Source of the DNA: Amaricoccus sp.
GTDB lineage: Bacteria > Pseudomonadota > Alphaproteobacteria > Rhodobacterales > Rhodobacteraceae
Assembly: GCF_017993425.1 (NCBI RefSeq)
Contig: NZ_JAGOMQ010000018.1
Span: forward strand, 1 to 64,000
Direction: 5' to 3'
Length of the DNA stretch: 64,000 nucleotides
The translations under genes were made by a program, and so were the position numbers. Below are positions 47,614 through 56,669 of the stretch, piece after piece. The notes below the pieces were generated by a model that ran no database searches, was not told the origin of the DNA, and saw only the letters and a list, made by a program, of their open reading frames with translations. The first letter of the stretch is position 1; each line of letters opens with the position of its first letter.

Positions 47614-47840
47614 CCGACCTTCCCTCCCCGCGTCGCCGCCCCTCCCGAGCGGCGAGGGTCCGTCCCGCGACGGCGCCCGCCGGGCGACATGCGCATGTCA
47701 CCCGGCTCGACGCGGACCGGTAGCGGCGGGGACGGCGGAACCTCGAAGTGAGTCGAACGGCGCCGCGAAATGCGGCGCCGATAACGATGCGATGATTTTC
47801 ACCGCTCATATTCAAAATATTTTGAAATATATTTGCGCGT
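47614..47840 (-). repeat. Repeat A copy 5 (inverted)
   Basis: This copy is reversed relative to the others. Read on the minus strand it has the AT block, a 9-bp CGGCGCCGC/GCGGCGCCG hairpin, the palindrome (47680-47705; arms CCGGGTGA/TCGCCCGG, one G-T pair) and the final hairpin. Its GC end lies 47 bp from the glnD stop. Confidence 0.93.
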
Positions 47841-48051
47841 AAATTCCAGTAACAGGCAGGCGCGCCGGAAGTTCTTTTAATGCGCTATTCCTCATCCGAT
47901 CAACATCAACGTGCTCGGGCTCGTCGATCCCACGGCCAAGCGGCTCAACCGCCGACACGAAAGACCAGGCCCCAAGGCCGTCCGAGGCGACCAACCTGCG
48001 CCTGTACGAAAGGGTTGGCAGAGCCCTTCCGGGCGACCCGGCCCGTCGATT
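47841..48051. other. Spacer between repeat A5 and GFA gene
   Basis: No gene or clear regulatory site is visible. Part of it is less GC-rich than the coding regions. Confidence 0.45.
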
Positions 48052-48471
48052 TCAGGGATCGATGGGCGACGGGACGCCTTCGGCGAAGGCCGGCAGGCTG
48101 GGGTCGGTCGGGGCCCAGGACAGGCGGTGCGAGAGCCAGGTCTCGCAGACGGGCGGCGCGGCCTCGGGGTCGTCGAGGCTGGCGAGGGTGACGTCGATGG
48201 TGTGGGGCTCGCCCTGCCAGGTCAGGCTGGCCCCGCAGGCGGCGCAGTGGGCGCGGGCGACGCCGGGCGAGGAGGCATGGCGCGCCGGGGCGGCGGCGGT
48301 CCAGGCGAAGGCGGCGCCGGGGAACGTCCCCCAGGCGACGGACTGCGCCCCGGCGGCGCGGCGGCAGGTGGCGCAGTGGCAGATCAGGGTCACGAGCGGC
48401 GCGGCCTCGATCCGGTAGCGGACCGCGCCGCAGAGGCAGCCGCCGGTCAGGACCGGGGCGGGCCGCGTCAC
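48052..48471 (-). CDS. GFA-family protein (Gfa/CENP-V-like)
   Basis: The 139-residue protein has the zinc-binding pattern of the glutathione-dependent formaldehyde-activating family: GGCLCGAVRYRIEA, LICHCATCRRAAG and HCAACGASLTWQG. The fold binds two zinc ions; most members have no proven activity. The GTG start overlaps the ocd-like stop (GTGA), so it is the last gene of the sseA operon. Confidence 0.88.
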   Translation of the reverse strand: MTRPAPVLTGGCLCGAVRYRIEAAPLVTLICHCATCRRAAGAQSVAWGTFPGAAFAWTAAAPARHASSPGVARAHCAACGASLTWQGEPHTIDVTLASLDDPEAAPPVCETWLSHRLSWAPTDPSLPAFAEGVPSPIDP

Positions 48472-49391
48472 GAGGCGGCCCGCCAGGCGGCGAGGATGGC
48501 GCGGCCGGTCATCAGGTCGAGATGGGCGCCGCCGCCGTTCTTGAAGAGGGTGATCTCGTCGGGAGCGCGGCGGCCGACCCGGCCGGCGACGAGATCGTGC
48601 AGGTCGCCGAGCACCCGGTCGCGCGAGATGACGCCGCGGGTCAGCGGATCCTTCAGCTCGCCGATATGGTCGAGGGTGGTGTCGCGGCTGTCGACGAAGA
48701 TGCGGGCCCGCCGCAGGCAGTCGTCGTCCGCCTCGCGCATGTCGGCGCGGTAGGCCCCGATCAGGTCGAGGTGCTGGCCCGGGCGGAGCCACGCCCCGTG
48801 CAGGACGGGCTCGGTCGCCATGGTGGCGGTCGCGACGATGTCGGCCTCCGCGACCGCGGCGGGGAGGTCCTCGACGGCCTCGGCCGCCTTGGCGGCGGCG
48901 AGGCGGCGGGCGGCCTCCGGGGTGCGGTTCCAGATCGACACGGCGAGGTCGGGAAAGCCGGCGCGGTAGGCGTCGACGAGCGAGGCGGCGACGGAGCCGG
49001 CGCCGAGGATCAGGAGCCGCCGCGCGTCGGGGCGGGCGAGCAGGCGCGCGCCGAGGAGCGAGTCGGCGGCGGTCTTCCACCGGGTGACCAGCGCGCTGTC
49101 GACGATCGCCTCGACGGCCCCGGTGGCGTCTTCGAAGAGCAGGAGCGCGCCGTTGACGCTCGGCAGGCCGCGGCCCGGGTTGGCGGGGACGACGGTCACC
49201 GAGTTGGTCGCCGCGCCGAGGCCGTCCACCCAGGCCGAGCGGGTGAGCAGGGTGTCCTCGCCGCGGCGCAGGAGCAGGTCGGCCAGCGCCGGGCGGTGGC
49301 GGCGGTGGCCCTCGGCCAGCGCCCCGGTCATCGCCAGCCAGTCGAGGCGGTCCTCGACGTCCCCGGCGGCGATGACCGGGATGGCGGCCAC
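48468..49391 (-). CDS. Ornithine cyclodeaminase/mu-crystallin family protein
   Basis: The 307-residue protein has the family motifs NSVTVVPANPGRGLPSVNGA, LVTRWKTAADSLLGARLLA, ILGAGSVAASLVDAYR and VDSRDTTLDHIGEL. Members include ornithine cyclodeaminase, alanine dehydrogenase and imine reductases such as those for pyrroline-2-carboxylate. The exact reaction cannot be told. It sits between an aminotransferase and a GFA gene in one operon. Confidence 0.87.
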   Translation of the reverse strand: MAAIPVIAAGDVEDRLDWLAMTGALAEGHRRHRPALADLLLRRGEDTLLTRSAWVDGLGAATNSVTVVPANPGRGLPSVNGALLLFEDATGAVEAIVDSALVTRWKTAADSLLGARLLARPDARRLLILGAGSVAASLVDAYRAGFPDLAVSIWNRTPEAARRLAAAKAAEAVEDLPAAVAEADIVATATMATEPVLHGAWLRPGQHLDLIGAYRADMREADDDCLRRARIFVDSRDTTLDHIGELKDPLTRGVISRDRVLGDLHDLVAGRVGRRAPDEITLFKNGGGAHLDLMTGRAILAAWRAAS

Positions 49392-49401
49392 GGCGGCGCG
49401 C

Positions 49402-50586
49402 TCAGACCCCCGCCGACGCGATGGCGGCGGCGAGGCGGTCTAGGCCCTGCGCGGGCAGGCCCGCGACGTTGATGCGGCTGTCGCCGACCATGTAGACGCC
49501 GTGCTCGTCGCGCAGGCGCTGGACCTGCTCGGGCGTCGCGCCGGTCAGCGAGAACATGCCGCGGTGGTTGAGGATGAAGTCGAAGCGGTCGGAGTTGGTC
49601 GCCCGGCGCATGGCGTCGGCGAGGCCCTGCCGGAGCACGAGCATCCCGAGGCGCATCTCCTCGAGCTCGGCCGCCCAGTCGGCGCGCAGCTCCGGGTCGT
49701 TGAGGATGATCTCGACGACCTTGGCGCCGTGGTCGGGCGGGAAGGAGAAGTTGAGCCGGTTGAGCGTCGCGAGGTTCGCCCGCGCCCGGCCGGCCTCGTC
49801 GGCGTCACGGGCGATGGCGAGCGCGAGGCCGACGCGCTCGCGGTAGAGGCCGAAGTTCTTGGAGCAGCTCGCGGCGAGCAGGAACTCCGGCGCGCGGGCG
49901 GCGAGGCGGCGCAGGGCGGCGGCGTCCTTGTCGAGCCCGTCGCCGAAGCCCTGGTAGGCGAGGTCGACCATCGGGATCGCGCCGGTGGCGTCGAGGATGT
50001 CGGCCACCTTGTCCCACTGGTCGAGGGTGAGGTTGGCGCCCGTCGGGTTGTGGCAGCAGCCGTGCAGGAGCAGGACGTCGCCGGGCTTCATCGCCGCGAG
50101 GTCGGCCGTCATGCCCTCGAAGTCGACGCCGCGGGTGGCGGGGTCGAAGTAGCGATGGGTGCGGAAGGGGATGCCGATCCCCTTGAGGATCGCGGCGTGG
50201 TTCGGCCAGCTCGGCTCGGGCAGCCAGACGGTGAGGCCGGGATTAGCGCGGCGGGCGAGGTCGAAGAGCTGGCGGAGCGCGCCGGTGCCGCCGACGGCCT
50301 GGGTCATGGCGATGCGCTCGCGCGGGCGGTCGGGGCCGAGGACCAGCTCCGCCATCGCCTCGTTGAAGGCGGAGTCGCCGAGGAGGGCGACGTAGGCCTT
50401 GGTGGCCTGGCCCTCGAGCAGGCGCTTCTCCGCGGCCTTGACCGCGCGCATGACCGGAGTGCGGCCGTTCGCGTCCTTGTAGACGCCGACGCCGAGGTCG
50501 AGCTTGTCCTGGCGCGGGTCGGCGGCGAACTCGGCCATCATGGCGATGATCTTGTCGGCCGGCTGGTTCTCGAGGGTCTCAAGCAT
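49402..50586 (-). CDS. Aromatic/aspartate aminotransferase (class I)
   Basis: The 394-residue PLP enzyme is of the AspC/TyrB subgroup: LDLGVGVYKDANGRTPVMRAV, AVGGTGALRQLF, GCCHNPTGANLT and the PLP lysine in SCSKNFGLYRERVG. It transaminates aspartate or aromatic amino acids, and AspC-type enzymes can also turn cysteine into 3-mercaptopyruvate, the substrate of the SseA protein in the same operon. Confidence 0.92.
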   Translation of the reverse strand: MLETLENQPADKIIAMMAEFAADPRQDKLDLGVGVYKDANGRTPVMRAVKAAEKRLLEGQATKAYVALLGDSAFNEAMAELVLGPDRPRERIAMTQAVGGTGALRQLFDLARRANPGLTVWLPEPSWPNHAAILKGIGIPFRTHRYFDPATRGVDFEGMTADLAAMKPGDVLLLHGCCHNPTGANLTLDQWDKVADILDATGAIPMVDLAYQGFGDGLDKDAAALRRLAARAPEFLLAASCSKNFGLYRERVGLALAIARDADEAGRARANLATLNRLNFSFPPDHGAKVVEIILNDPELRADWAAELEEMRLGMLVLRQGLADAMRRATNSDRFDFILNHRGMFSLTGATPEQVQRLRDEHGVYMVGDSRINVAGLPAQGLDRLAAAIASAGV

Positions 50587-50607
50587 CTCGGGGATCCTGG
50601 TGCTGGG

Positions 50608-51165
50608 CTAGTCGCCGACGCTGGCGCGGTCGCGCGTCAGCACGCGGCTGCGCGTCTCGCGGCGGACCGGCGCGAAGCCCGCCTTCTGGTAGAGGGGCAG
50701 CGCCCTCGGGTGGTCGAGCGAGTTGGTGTTGACGGTGACCCGGGCCACGCCGGGGCGGTCCCAGGCGGCGTGGACCGCCGTCTCGACGAGGAAGCGGCCG
50801 AGCCCCTGGCCGATCGCCTCCGGCGGCAGGCCGAAATAGGCGAGGTCGCAGACGCCGCGCTCGCGGGCGTCGAGGGCGAAGAAGCCGTGCGGCCAGCCGG
50901 CCCGCATCAGGGTGTGCAGGGTCACCGCCGGGTCGGCGAGGAAGGTCTCGAGCTCGGGCCTCGGGCGGTCGTGCTGGTCAGTCCACTCGTACTCGGAGCC
51001 GACGGCGTCGTAGAGGGCGAGGAACCACCAGACCGGCGGGCGCTCGGCGACGAGGAGCGCGGAGGCGGGGCCGACGGGCATCGGCGGCCGCGGCGATGCC
51101 GGCCGCGCGTCCATCTCGAGGAAGGTCACGACGTAGTCGACCCGTTCCCCGGCGCGGTGGATCAT
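50608..51165 (-). CDS. GNAT-family N-acetyltransferase
   Basis: The 185-residue protein has the acetyl-CoA motif region EAIGQGLGRFLVETAVHAAW and the C-terminal NTNSLDHPRALPLYQKAGF typical of GNAT enzymes. The target is unknown. It lies 11 bp after sseA and 21 bp before the aminotransferase gene. Confidence 0.88.
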   Translation of the reverse strand: MIHRAGERVDYVVTFLEMDARPASPRPPMPVGPASALLVAERPPVWWFLALYDAVGSEYEWTDQHDRPRPELETFLADPAVTLHTLMRAGWPHGFFALDARERGVCDLAYFGLPPEAIGQGLGRFLVETAVHAAWDRPGVARVTVNTNSLDHPRALPLYQKAGFAPVRRETRSRVLTRDRASVGD

Positions 51166-51176
51166 CGCGCCCCCCT

Positions 51177-52028
51177 TCAGCCCTTCTCGACCTTGAGGTC
51201 GGGATAGGCGCCCCACTCCGCCCAGGAGCCGTCGTAGAGGGCGTGGCGGTCGTTGCCGAGGCGCTCCAGCGCGAGGTTGAGGATCGCCGCGGAGACGCCC
51301 GAGCCGCAGGAGGTGATCACCGGCTTCTCGACGTCGACGCCGGCGGCCTCGAAGGCGGCGCGGAGGGCGGCGGGGTCCTTGAGCGTGCCGTCGGGGTTGA
51401 CGAGGGTGGCGTAGTGGACGTTCCGCGCGCCGGGGATGTGGCCGGAGCGCAGGCCGGGGCGGGGCTCCGGCTCTTCGCCGCGGAAGCGGCCGGGCGAGCG
51501 GGCGTCGACGATCTGGGTGTCCGCGAGCTTCGCCGAGGCCGCAACCTGGGTGACGTCGCGGACGAGGGCGGCGTTGCGGCGGGCGGTGAAGTGGCGGTCC
51601 CGCAGGATCGGCCAGCCCTCCTCGATCGCGCGGCCCTCGGCCTTCCACTTCGGCAGGCCGCCGTCGAGCACGGCGACGTCGGTCTTGCCGAAGAGGCGGA
51701 AGAGCCACCAGACCCGGGCGGCGGAGAAGAGGCCGGCGCTGTCGTAGACGACGACGCGGTGGCCGTCGCCGACGCCCATGGCCCGCATCCGGGAGACGAA
51801 CTTCTCGACCGGCGGCGCCATGTGAGGCAGCTCGGACTGGGTGTCGGAGATCTCGTCGATGTCGAAGAAGCGGGCGCGGGGGATGTGGCCGGCGATGAAC
51901 TCGGCCCTGGGGTCGCGGCCGGCGTCGGGCATGTGCCACGACGCGTCGAGGACGCGCAGGTCGGGGGCGCCGAGATGCGCCGCCAGCCATTCGGTGGAGA
52001 CGAGGAGCTGGGGGTCGCTGGTGCTCAT
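51177..52028 (-). CDS. sseA: 3-Mercaptopyruvate sulfurtransferase
   Basis: The 283-residue protein has two rhodanese domains; catalytic Cys241 lies in CGSGVSA, the loop of mercaptopyruvate rather than thiosulfate sulfurtransferases. It moves sulfane sulfur from 3-mercaptopyruvate to acceptors such as thioredoxin. The ATG at 52028 is the domain start. It heads the operon sseA-GNAT-aminotransferase-ocd-gfa. Upstream lies a four-unit iteron array. Confidence 0.93.
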   Translation of the reverse strand: MSTSDPQLLVSTEWLAAHLGAPDLRVLDASWHMPDAGRDPRAEFIAGHIPRARFFDIDEISDTQSELPHMAPPVEKFVSRMRAMGVGDGHRVVVYDSAGLFSAARVWWLFRLFGKTDVAVLDGGLPKWKAEGRAIEEGWPILRDRHFTARRNAALVRDVTQVAASAKLADTQIVDARSPGRFRGEEPEPRPGLRSGHIPGARNVHYATLVNPDGTLKDPAALRAAFEAAGVDVEKPVITSCGSGVSAAILNLALERLGNDRHALYDGSWAEWGAYPDLKVEKG

Positions 52029-52200
52029 GCGGCGCCTTTCGGGCTCTTGGGCGGGCGGTCGGCCCGGAATACCGGCCGCGGGCCCCAGCGGCAAGCCCGG
52101 GCGCAACGGGTTCTTGCGGCGGGTCGTCGCCGAGGCGGCGCGTGAACCGTGTGTGCCCACGCGTGAACAGGGGTCAAGTCATTGAAATCACGTGTCGCTA

Positions 52201-52240
52201 TGCACGAGATTGCACGAACCTGCACGATATTGCACGGATT
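52201..52240. repeat. Four 10-bp iterons upstream of sseA
   Basis: TGCACGAGAT, TGCACGAACC, TGCACGATAT and TGCACGGATT follow each other without gaps, so TGCACG recurs exactly every 10 bp, one helical turn. It lies about 175 bp before the sseA start codon. Exact phasing suggests a binding site for a multimeric protein. Confidence 0.7.
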
Positions 52241-52674
52241 TCCCCCGGGCGGGAGAGATCGGGTTCATACGGCGGACTGCTTCGCCGTGGCCGGTTCCAG
52301 GAACGCCCTGCGCGCGTCCGGCCGATGTCTTCCGGATCGGGATTTTCATGGGCGGCCTTCCCGTGAAAATGGTGGCGCTGGCGCCGAACCCCGCCCATCT
52401 CGCACGACGACCGGCCAACCTGCCTCGGCGGCTGTGCGGCGAAGCGACAGAGGTCGTCAATGGCGACTTCGGCCGACGCCTGCCGTTCGCGTGGACGGGA
52501 CGGGTTTTCGGTATGCGCCCCCGGGCTGCGGCGCGATTTGTCATACCGGCTCGCTTCGTCTGCTCCGTTTTGGATTGGCGGGATCGACAGGTCCGGGCAT
52601 CTTGGCGTTGATGAGGCTGGGGCGGCGGACCGCACACAGAAACATCACGGCGAAGGGTCAAGGCGTTCCTGAAT
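52241..52674. other. Spacer between iterons and repeat A6
   Basis: No gene is recognised. An 11-bp stem ATTTTCATGGG / CCCGTGAAAAT (one G-U pair, 7-base loop) occurs at 52342-52370. Base composition is less GC-rich than in the genes. Confidence 0.45.
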
Positions 52675-52903
52675 TTGCGCGCAAATATATTTCGAAATAT
52701 TTTGAATATGAACGGTGAAAATCATTGCATCTTTATCAGCGCCGCATTTCGCGGCGCCGTGTGACTCACTTGGAGGTTCCGCCGTCCCCGTGGCTGCCGC
52801 TCCGCATCGAGCCGGGTGACATGCGCATGTCACCCGGCGGGCGCCGTCGCGGGACGGACCTCGCCGCCCGGGAGGGGCGGCGACGCGGGGAGGGCGGGTC
52901 GGG
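52675..52903 (+). repeat. Repeat A copy 6
   Basis: It has the AT block, the GCGCCGC/GCGGCGC hairpin, a perfect 26-bp palindrome (52812-52837, arms CCGGGTGA/TCACCCGG) and the TCGCCGCC/GGCGGCGA hairpin. Between it and the stop of the next gene (53355) lies repeat B3. Confidence 0.93.
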
Positions 52904-52967
52904 CGATTCCGGCATGAGGGCAGAAGGGCCGGGCGGACGCCGGGCGCCTGCCCGGCCCGACCGCGAC

Positions 52968-53312
52968 CTACGGCATTCACACATCCCGGCTGAAGCCACG
53001 GATCGGGAGGAATGGGCCGCGACACTGACGCCAGACGGATTTGACCCGCGGCAAATCCGTCCGCGATCGCCCCTCGGGGGGCGAGCGCGTCGCCGCGCTC
53101 GCCGGGGCGATCACGGACGGATGGCGCGCGACGGGGAAATCTTCACCCCTGACGGCCTCCGCGCCACCGCGCTCCGGTCGTCGGCGCGGCGAAAGCCGTG
53201 CTTTCGCTTGTCGCGCCGCAGCCTCGCGGGCGGAGCCTGCGTCGGTCGGGCGGCTGTCGGCTTCCTGTCGTTCGGTCCATGGCGGCTGGAGGAGAAGCGT
53301 GAATCCGCCAGG
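52968..53312 (+). repeat. Repeat B copy 3
   Basis: It is colinear with copy 1 over about 345 bp with few differences, including one single-base deletion in the CCCCT-CGGGG region. It lies 65 bp from repeat A6 and 43 bp from the stop of the TonB-dependent receptor gene. Confidence 0.9.
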
Positions 53313-53354
53313 ACCGCGCCCGGTCCGGTGGTTCGGGGCGGGCGCGGGGCGCGC

Positions 53355-55451
53355 TTACCAGAGGCCGACGCTGAGGGTGAGCTGGACCTGGCGCTCGTCG
53401 CCGCGGGAGCAGCCGCCGCCGGGGTAGCAGATGGCGTAGTAGTCCTTGTCGAAGAGGTTCGTCACGTTGATCGCTCCCTCCACATTGCCGCGCTGGTAGC
53501 GGAGCGCCGCGTCGAAGAGGGTGTAGGCCGGGGTCTCGCGGTCGTTGGTCGAATCGCCGAAGCTCGACCCGACGTAGCGGACGCCGCCGCCGAAGCTCAG
53601 GCCCTCGAGCGGGCCCGACTGCACCGCGTAGTTGGCCCAGAGCGAGGCCGCGTGCTCGGGGACCAGCGCCGGGCGGTTGCCCTCGTCGCCGTCGTTGCTC
53701 GAGGTGATCTCGGCGTCGATGTAGCTGTAGGCGGCGACGGCGGAGAAGCCCTCGGCCAGCGACACGTCGGCCTCGAGCTCGAGGCCGCGGTGGCGCACCT
53801 CGCCGGTCTGGACCCAGTAGTTGAGATGGTCGGGGTCGGTGGTCAGCACGTTGGTCTTGGTGATCTGGTAGAGCGCGGCCGAGAACAGCGCCTCGAAGGT
53901 CTCGGGGCGCCAGCGCGCGCCGATCTCGTACTGCTCGGCCTCGGTGGGCTGGTAGAGCGCGCCGTCGAAGTCGGCCCCGGTGTTGACGACGAAGCCGGTG
54001 GCGTAGCTCGCGTAGGGCGTGACGCCGTGGTCGAGCTCGTAGACCGCGCCGATGTCCCAGACGAGCTTGTCGTCGTCCTGGTCCTCGTCCTCGCCGTAGA
54101 GGTGGTCGTCGAAGCGGTTCTCGACCCAGGTCTGGCGCAGGCCGAAGCTCGCGAAGAGCCGGTCGGTCAGCTGCGCCTGGTTGTGGGCGTAGAGGCCGTA
54201 CTGCTCCACGGTCTGGACGCCGTCGTAGTAGATCTCCGGGCGGGGGAAGTCGAAGTCGAACTCAGGGTCGAGGACGGAGATGTAGTGGCTGTCGTCGTAG
54301 CCGTTGCGGGAATCCGCCTCCATGCGGCTGTAGTCGACGCCGAGGAGCAGGGTGTTGTCGACCTGGCCGAGGGCGAAGCCGATCTCGGCCTGGGTGTCGA
54401 TCGCCTGGGTCTCGGCGGTCTCCTCGACGGTGAAGTCGGCGTAGTTCATCTCCGTGTCGGAGGCCATGCCGTTGAAGTAGAAGTCGCGGTAGTCGGTCTC
54501 CTGCCGGGCGACCCGCGCCTGCTGGCGGATGACGAGCGAGGGCGAGACCTCGTGGGAGAAGAGGTAGCCGCCCGAGGCGATGTCGGCGTCGAAGTGCGAG
54601 ATCTCCGGGTTGGCGTTGCGGAACCACGACGGCAGCCTGCCGGAGGCGGCCGGGTAGTCCTCGCCGGCGACGGGCAGGTAGAGCGTGGGCGTGGTCTTGT
54701 CCTTCTGGAAGTTGGTGAGGATGGTGATCTCGGTGGCGTCGTCGGGCCGCCAGGTCAGCGCCGGCGCGAGGAGCTGGCGGTCGTTGAAGGAGTTGGCGAG
54801 CCCGGTCTCGCCCTCGCGGTAGAGGCCGGTCAGGCGCCAGGCCAGCGTGCCCTGCTCGCCGAGCGGGCCGCCGACGTCGATGCCGCCCTGCCAGGTGTCG
54901 AAGGGGCCGTAGGTGACGAAGCCGTCGCGGAGCGGCTCGAAGGTCGGGCGCTTGGTCACCGCGTTGACGATGCCGCCCGGGTCGGTCTCGCCGTAGAGCA
55001 CGGCGTTGGGGCCGCGCAGGACGTCGACGCCCTCGATGCTCCAGGGCTCGATGACGAAGCCGGAGAAGCCGATGACCTTCTGCGGCAGGCCGTCGCGGTA
55101 GATGCCGTAGGGGCCGATGTCGAAGCCGCGGATCAGGAACTGCGGGAAGCGGTTGTCCTGGCCCCAGGGCGAGGGGATGACGCCGGGGACATAGGAGATC
55201 GCCTGCTCCATGGATTGCGGGCGGCGCTGGGCGAGCGATTCCTGGGTGACGATGGAGACGGCCTGGGGGATGCGCTCGATCGGGGTGTCGGTCTTGGTGG
55301 CGATCGCCGAGGAGATCGGCACGAGGCCGACGTCGGCCTGGGCGTCGATGCTGAGCGTGTCGAGCGTCAGCGTGCCCGGCCCGTCCTGGGCGAGGGCCGG
55401 GGCTGCGAGGAGGAACGCGGGCAGGGCCGCGCCGAGGATGGCGGGTTTCAC
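53355..55451 (-). CDS. TonB-dependent siderophore receptor
   Basis: The 698-residue outer-membrane receptor has a signal peptide (MKPAILGAALPAFLLAAPALAQ), a plug domain (IERIPQAVSIVTQESLAQRR, GVDVLRGPNAVLYGETDPGG) and a 22-strand barrel of the ferrichrome/ferrichrysobactin type ending QVQLTLSVGLW. It takes up a ferric siderophore at the expense of TonB energy. No siderophore ABC importer is adjacent; the neighbouring metal ABC genes are of Mn type. I see no clear Fur site upstream. Confidence 0.92.
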   Translation of the reverse strand: MKPAILGAALPAFLLAAPALAQDGPGTLTLDTLSIDAQADVGLVPISSAIATKTDTPIERIPQAVSIVTQESLAQRRPQSMEQAISYVPGVIPSPWGQDNRFPQFLIRGFDIGPYGIYRDGLPQKVIGFSGFVIEPWSIEGVDVLRGPNAVLYGETDPGGIVNAVTKRPTFEPLRDGFVTYGPFDTWQGGIDVGGPLGEQGTLAWRLTGLYREGETGLANSFNDRQLLAPALTWRPDDATEITILTNFQKDKTTPTLYLPVAGEDYPAASGRLPSWFRNANPEISHFDADIASGGYLFSHEVSPSLVIRQQARVARQETDYRDFYFNGMASDTEMNYADFTVEETAETQAIDTQAEIGFALGQVDNTLLLGVDYSRMEADSRNGYDDSHYISVLDPEFDFDFPRPEIYYDGVQTVEQYGLYAHNQAQLTDRLFASFGLRQTWVENRFDDHLYGEDEDQDDDKLVWDIGAVYELDHGVTPYASYATGFVVNTGADFDGALYQPTEAEQYEIGARWRPETFEALFSAALYQITKTNVLTTDPDHLNYWVQTGEVRHRGLELEADVSLAEGFSAVAAYSYIDAEITSSNDGDEGNRPALVPEHAASLWANYAVQSGPLEGLSFGGGVRYVGSSFGDSTNDRETPAYTLFDAALRYQRGNVEGAINVTNLFDKDYYAICYPGGGCSRGDERQVQLTLSVGLW

Positions 55452-55670
55452 GGGGGATGCCTCCGAAGCCGGACGGCTTGCCTGGCCGGACCTCGGTGGG
55501 TAGCGCCGCTATCACGCCGCCGTTAACGGGCGGCGGGGTCGGCGTCAACCTCGGGGGATGGTCCCTGTGGCCGACGGCGCGCCTTTGCGGAGCCCGTCTC
55601 CCGACGCGCAAGCTGTGGCGAGCGTCGGTCCGCGGCGGCGGGGTCGGGGCGGCGGGGTCAGATGGGCGAG

Positions 55671-55780
55671 GGCGTGGAGGAGGCTGGCGACGGAGGCGAG
55701 GGTCAGGGCGAGCACGACGGCCGGGCCCGGGGCGGCGCCGATGCGGAGGCTGGCGTAGACGCCGGGGATCGCCGCCGCGA
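55671..55780 (-). pseudogene. Remnant of the SitD C terminus
   Basis: These 110 bp are about 92 percent identical to 55875-55984, the end of the SitD-like permease gene. The frame still reads GVYASLRIGAAPGPAVVLAL like the parent, then diverges. It has no start of its own and represents an old partial duplication of the gene's 3' end. Confidence 0.8.
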
Positions 55781-55826
55781 ACGAGCGGGGCGATGGCGGG
55801 CGTCCGTCCGAGGTGGCGGGGTGGCT

Positions 55827-56669
55827 TCAGGCGGGCGCGGAGGGGGTGGCGCGGGCGCGGCGTTCGGCGCGGCGGGCGTGGAGGAGGCTGGCGACGAAGG
55901 CGAGGGTCAGGGCGAGCACGACGGTCGGGGCCGGGGCGGCGTCGATCCAGAAGCTGGCGTAGACGCCGAGGATCGCCGCGGCGAGCGAGACGGCGGTGGC
56001 GATGGCGAGCATCGGGCCGAGGCGGCGGGCCCAGAGCAGCGCCGTGGCCCCCGGGGTGATGAGGAGCGCGATGGCGAGGATGATGCCGACGGCCTGCAGC
56101 GCGCCGACGACCGCGAGGGCGACGAGGGCGAGGAGGCCATAGTGGAGGCCGCGGACGGGGAGGCCGATGGCGCGGGCGTGGGTCGGGTCGAAGATCTGCG
56201 CGGCGAGATCGGCGCGGAAGGCGAGGACCGCGGCGGTGACCACGGCGCCGGCGGCGGCGGACCAGGCGACGTCGGTCCAGACGACGCCGAGCATGTCGCC
56301 GAAGAGCAGGTGCGAGAGGTGGAGCGTGGTGGGCAGCGAGGCGTAGAGGACGAGGCCGAGGCCGAAGAGGCCGGAGAACACCACGCCCATGGCGGTGTCC
56401 TCCTTGATGCGGCTGTTGTCCTTGAGCCAGCCGGTGCCGGCCGCGCAGGCGAAGCCGGCGACGAAGGCGCCGACGGCGATGGGGAGGCCCGCGACGTAGG
56501 CGAGGACGACGCCGGGGAGGACGGCGTGGCTGATGGCGTCGCCCATCAGCGCCCAGCCGCGCAGCACGAGGAAGCAGGAGAGCAGCGCCATCGGGATGGC
56601 GACGGCGACGGCGATGGCGAAGGCCGTCTGCATGAAGGGGAGCTGGAACGGGAGCAGGAGCTCAGGCAC
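55827..56669 (-). CDS. sitD: Manganese/iron ABC transporter permease (SitD-like)
   Basis: The 280-residue permease has about eight transmembrane helices with the ABC-3 family motifs LRGWALMGDAISHAVLPGVV and ALQAVGIILAIALLITPGAT. The start is a GTG at 56669. The GTG-CC-TGA sequence here is the same as at the end of sitC, which suggests the two genes originally overlapped before repeats were inserted between them. A copy of its 3' end lies just downstream. Confidence 0.9.
   Translation of the reverse strand: MPELLLPFQLPFMQTAFAIAVAVAIPMALLSCFLVLRGWALMGDAISHAVLPGVVLAYVAGLPIAVGAFVAGFACAAGTGWLKDNSRIKEDTAMGVVFSGLFGLGLVLYASLPTTLHLSHLLFGDMLGVVWTDVAWSAAAGAVVTAAVLAFRADLAAQIFDPTHARAIGLPVRGLHYGLLALVALAVVGALQAVGIILAIALLITPGATALLWARRLGPMLAIATAVSLAAAILGVYASFWIDAAPAPTVVLALTLAFVASLLHARRAERRARATPSAPA

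Noticed and set aside
44655-47696. 1013-codon minus-strand frame opposite glnD
   Set aside because: It is a GC-driven shadow of glnD; the plus-strand product is a complete, motif-rich GlnD.
52201-52240. CRISPR array
   Set aside because: The units are 10-bp direct repeats with no spacers of 30 bp or more, and no cas gene is present.
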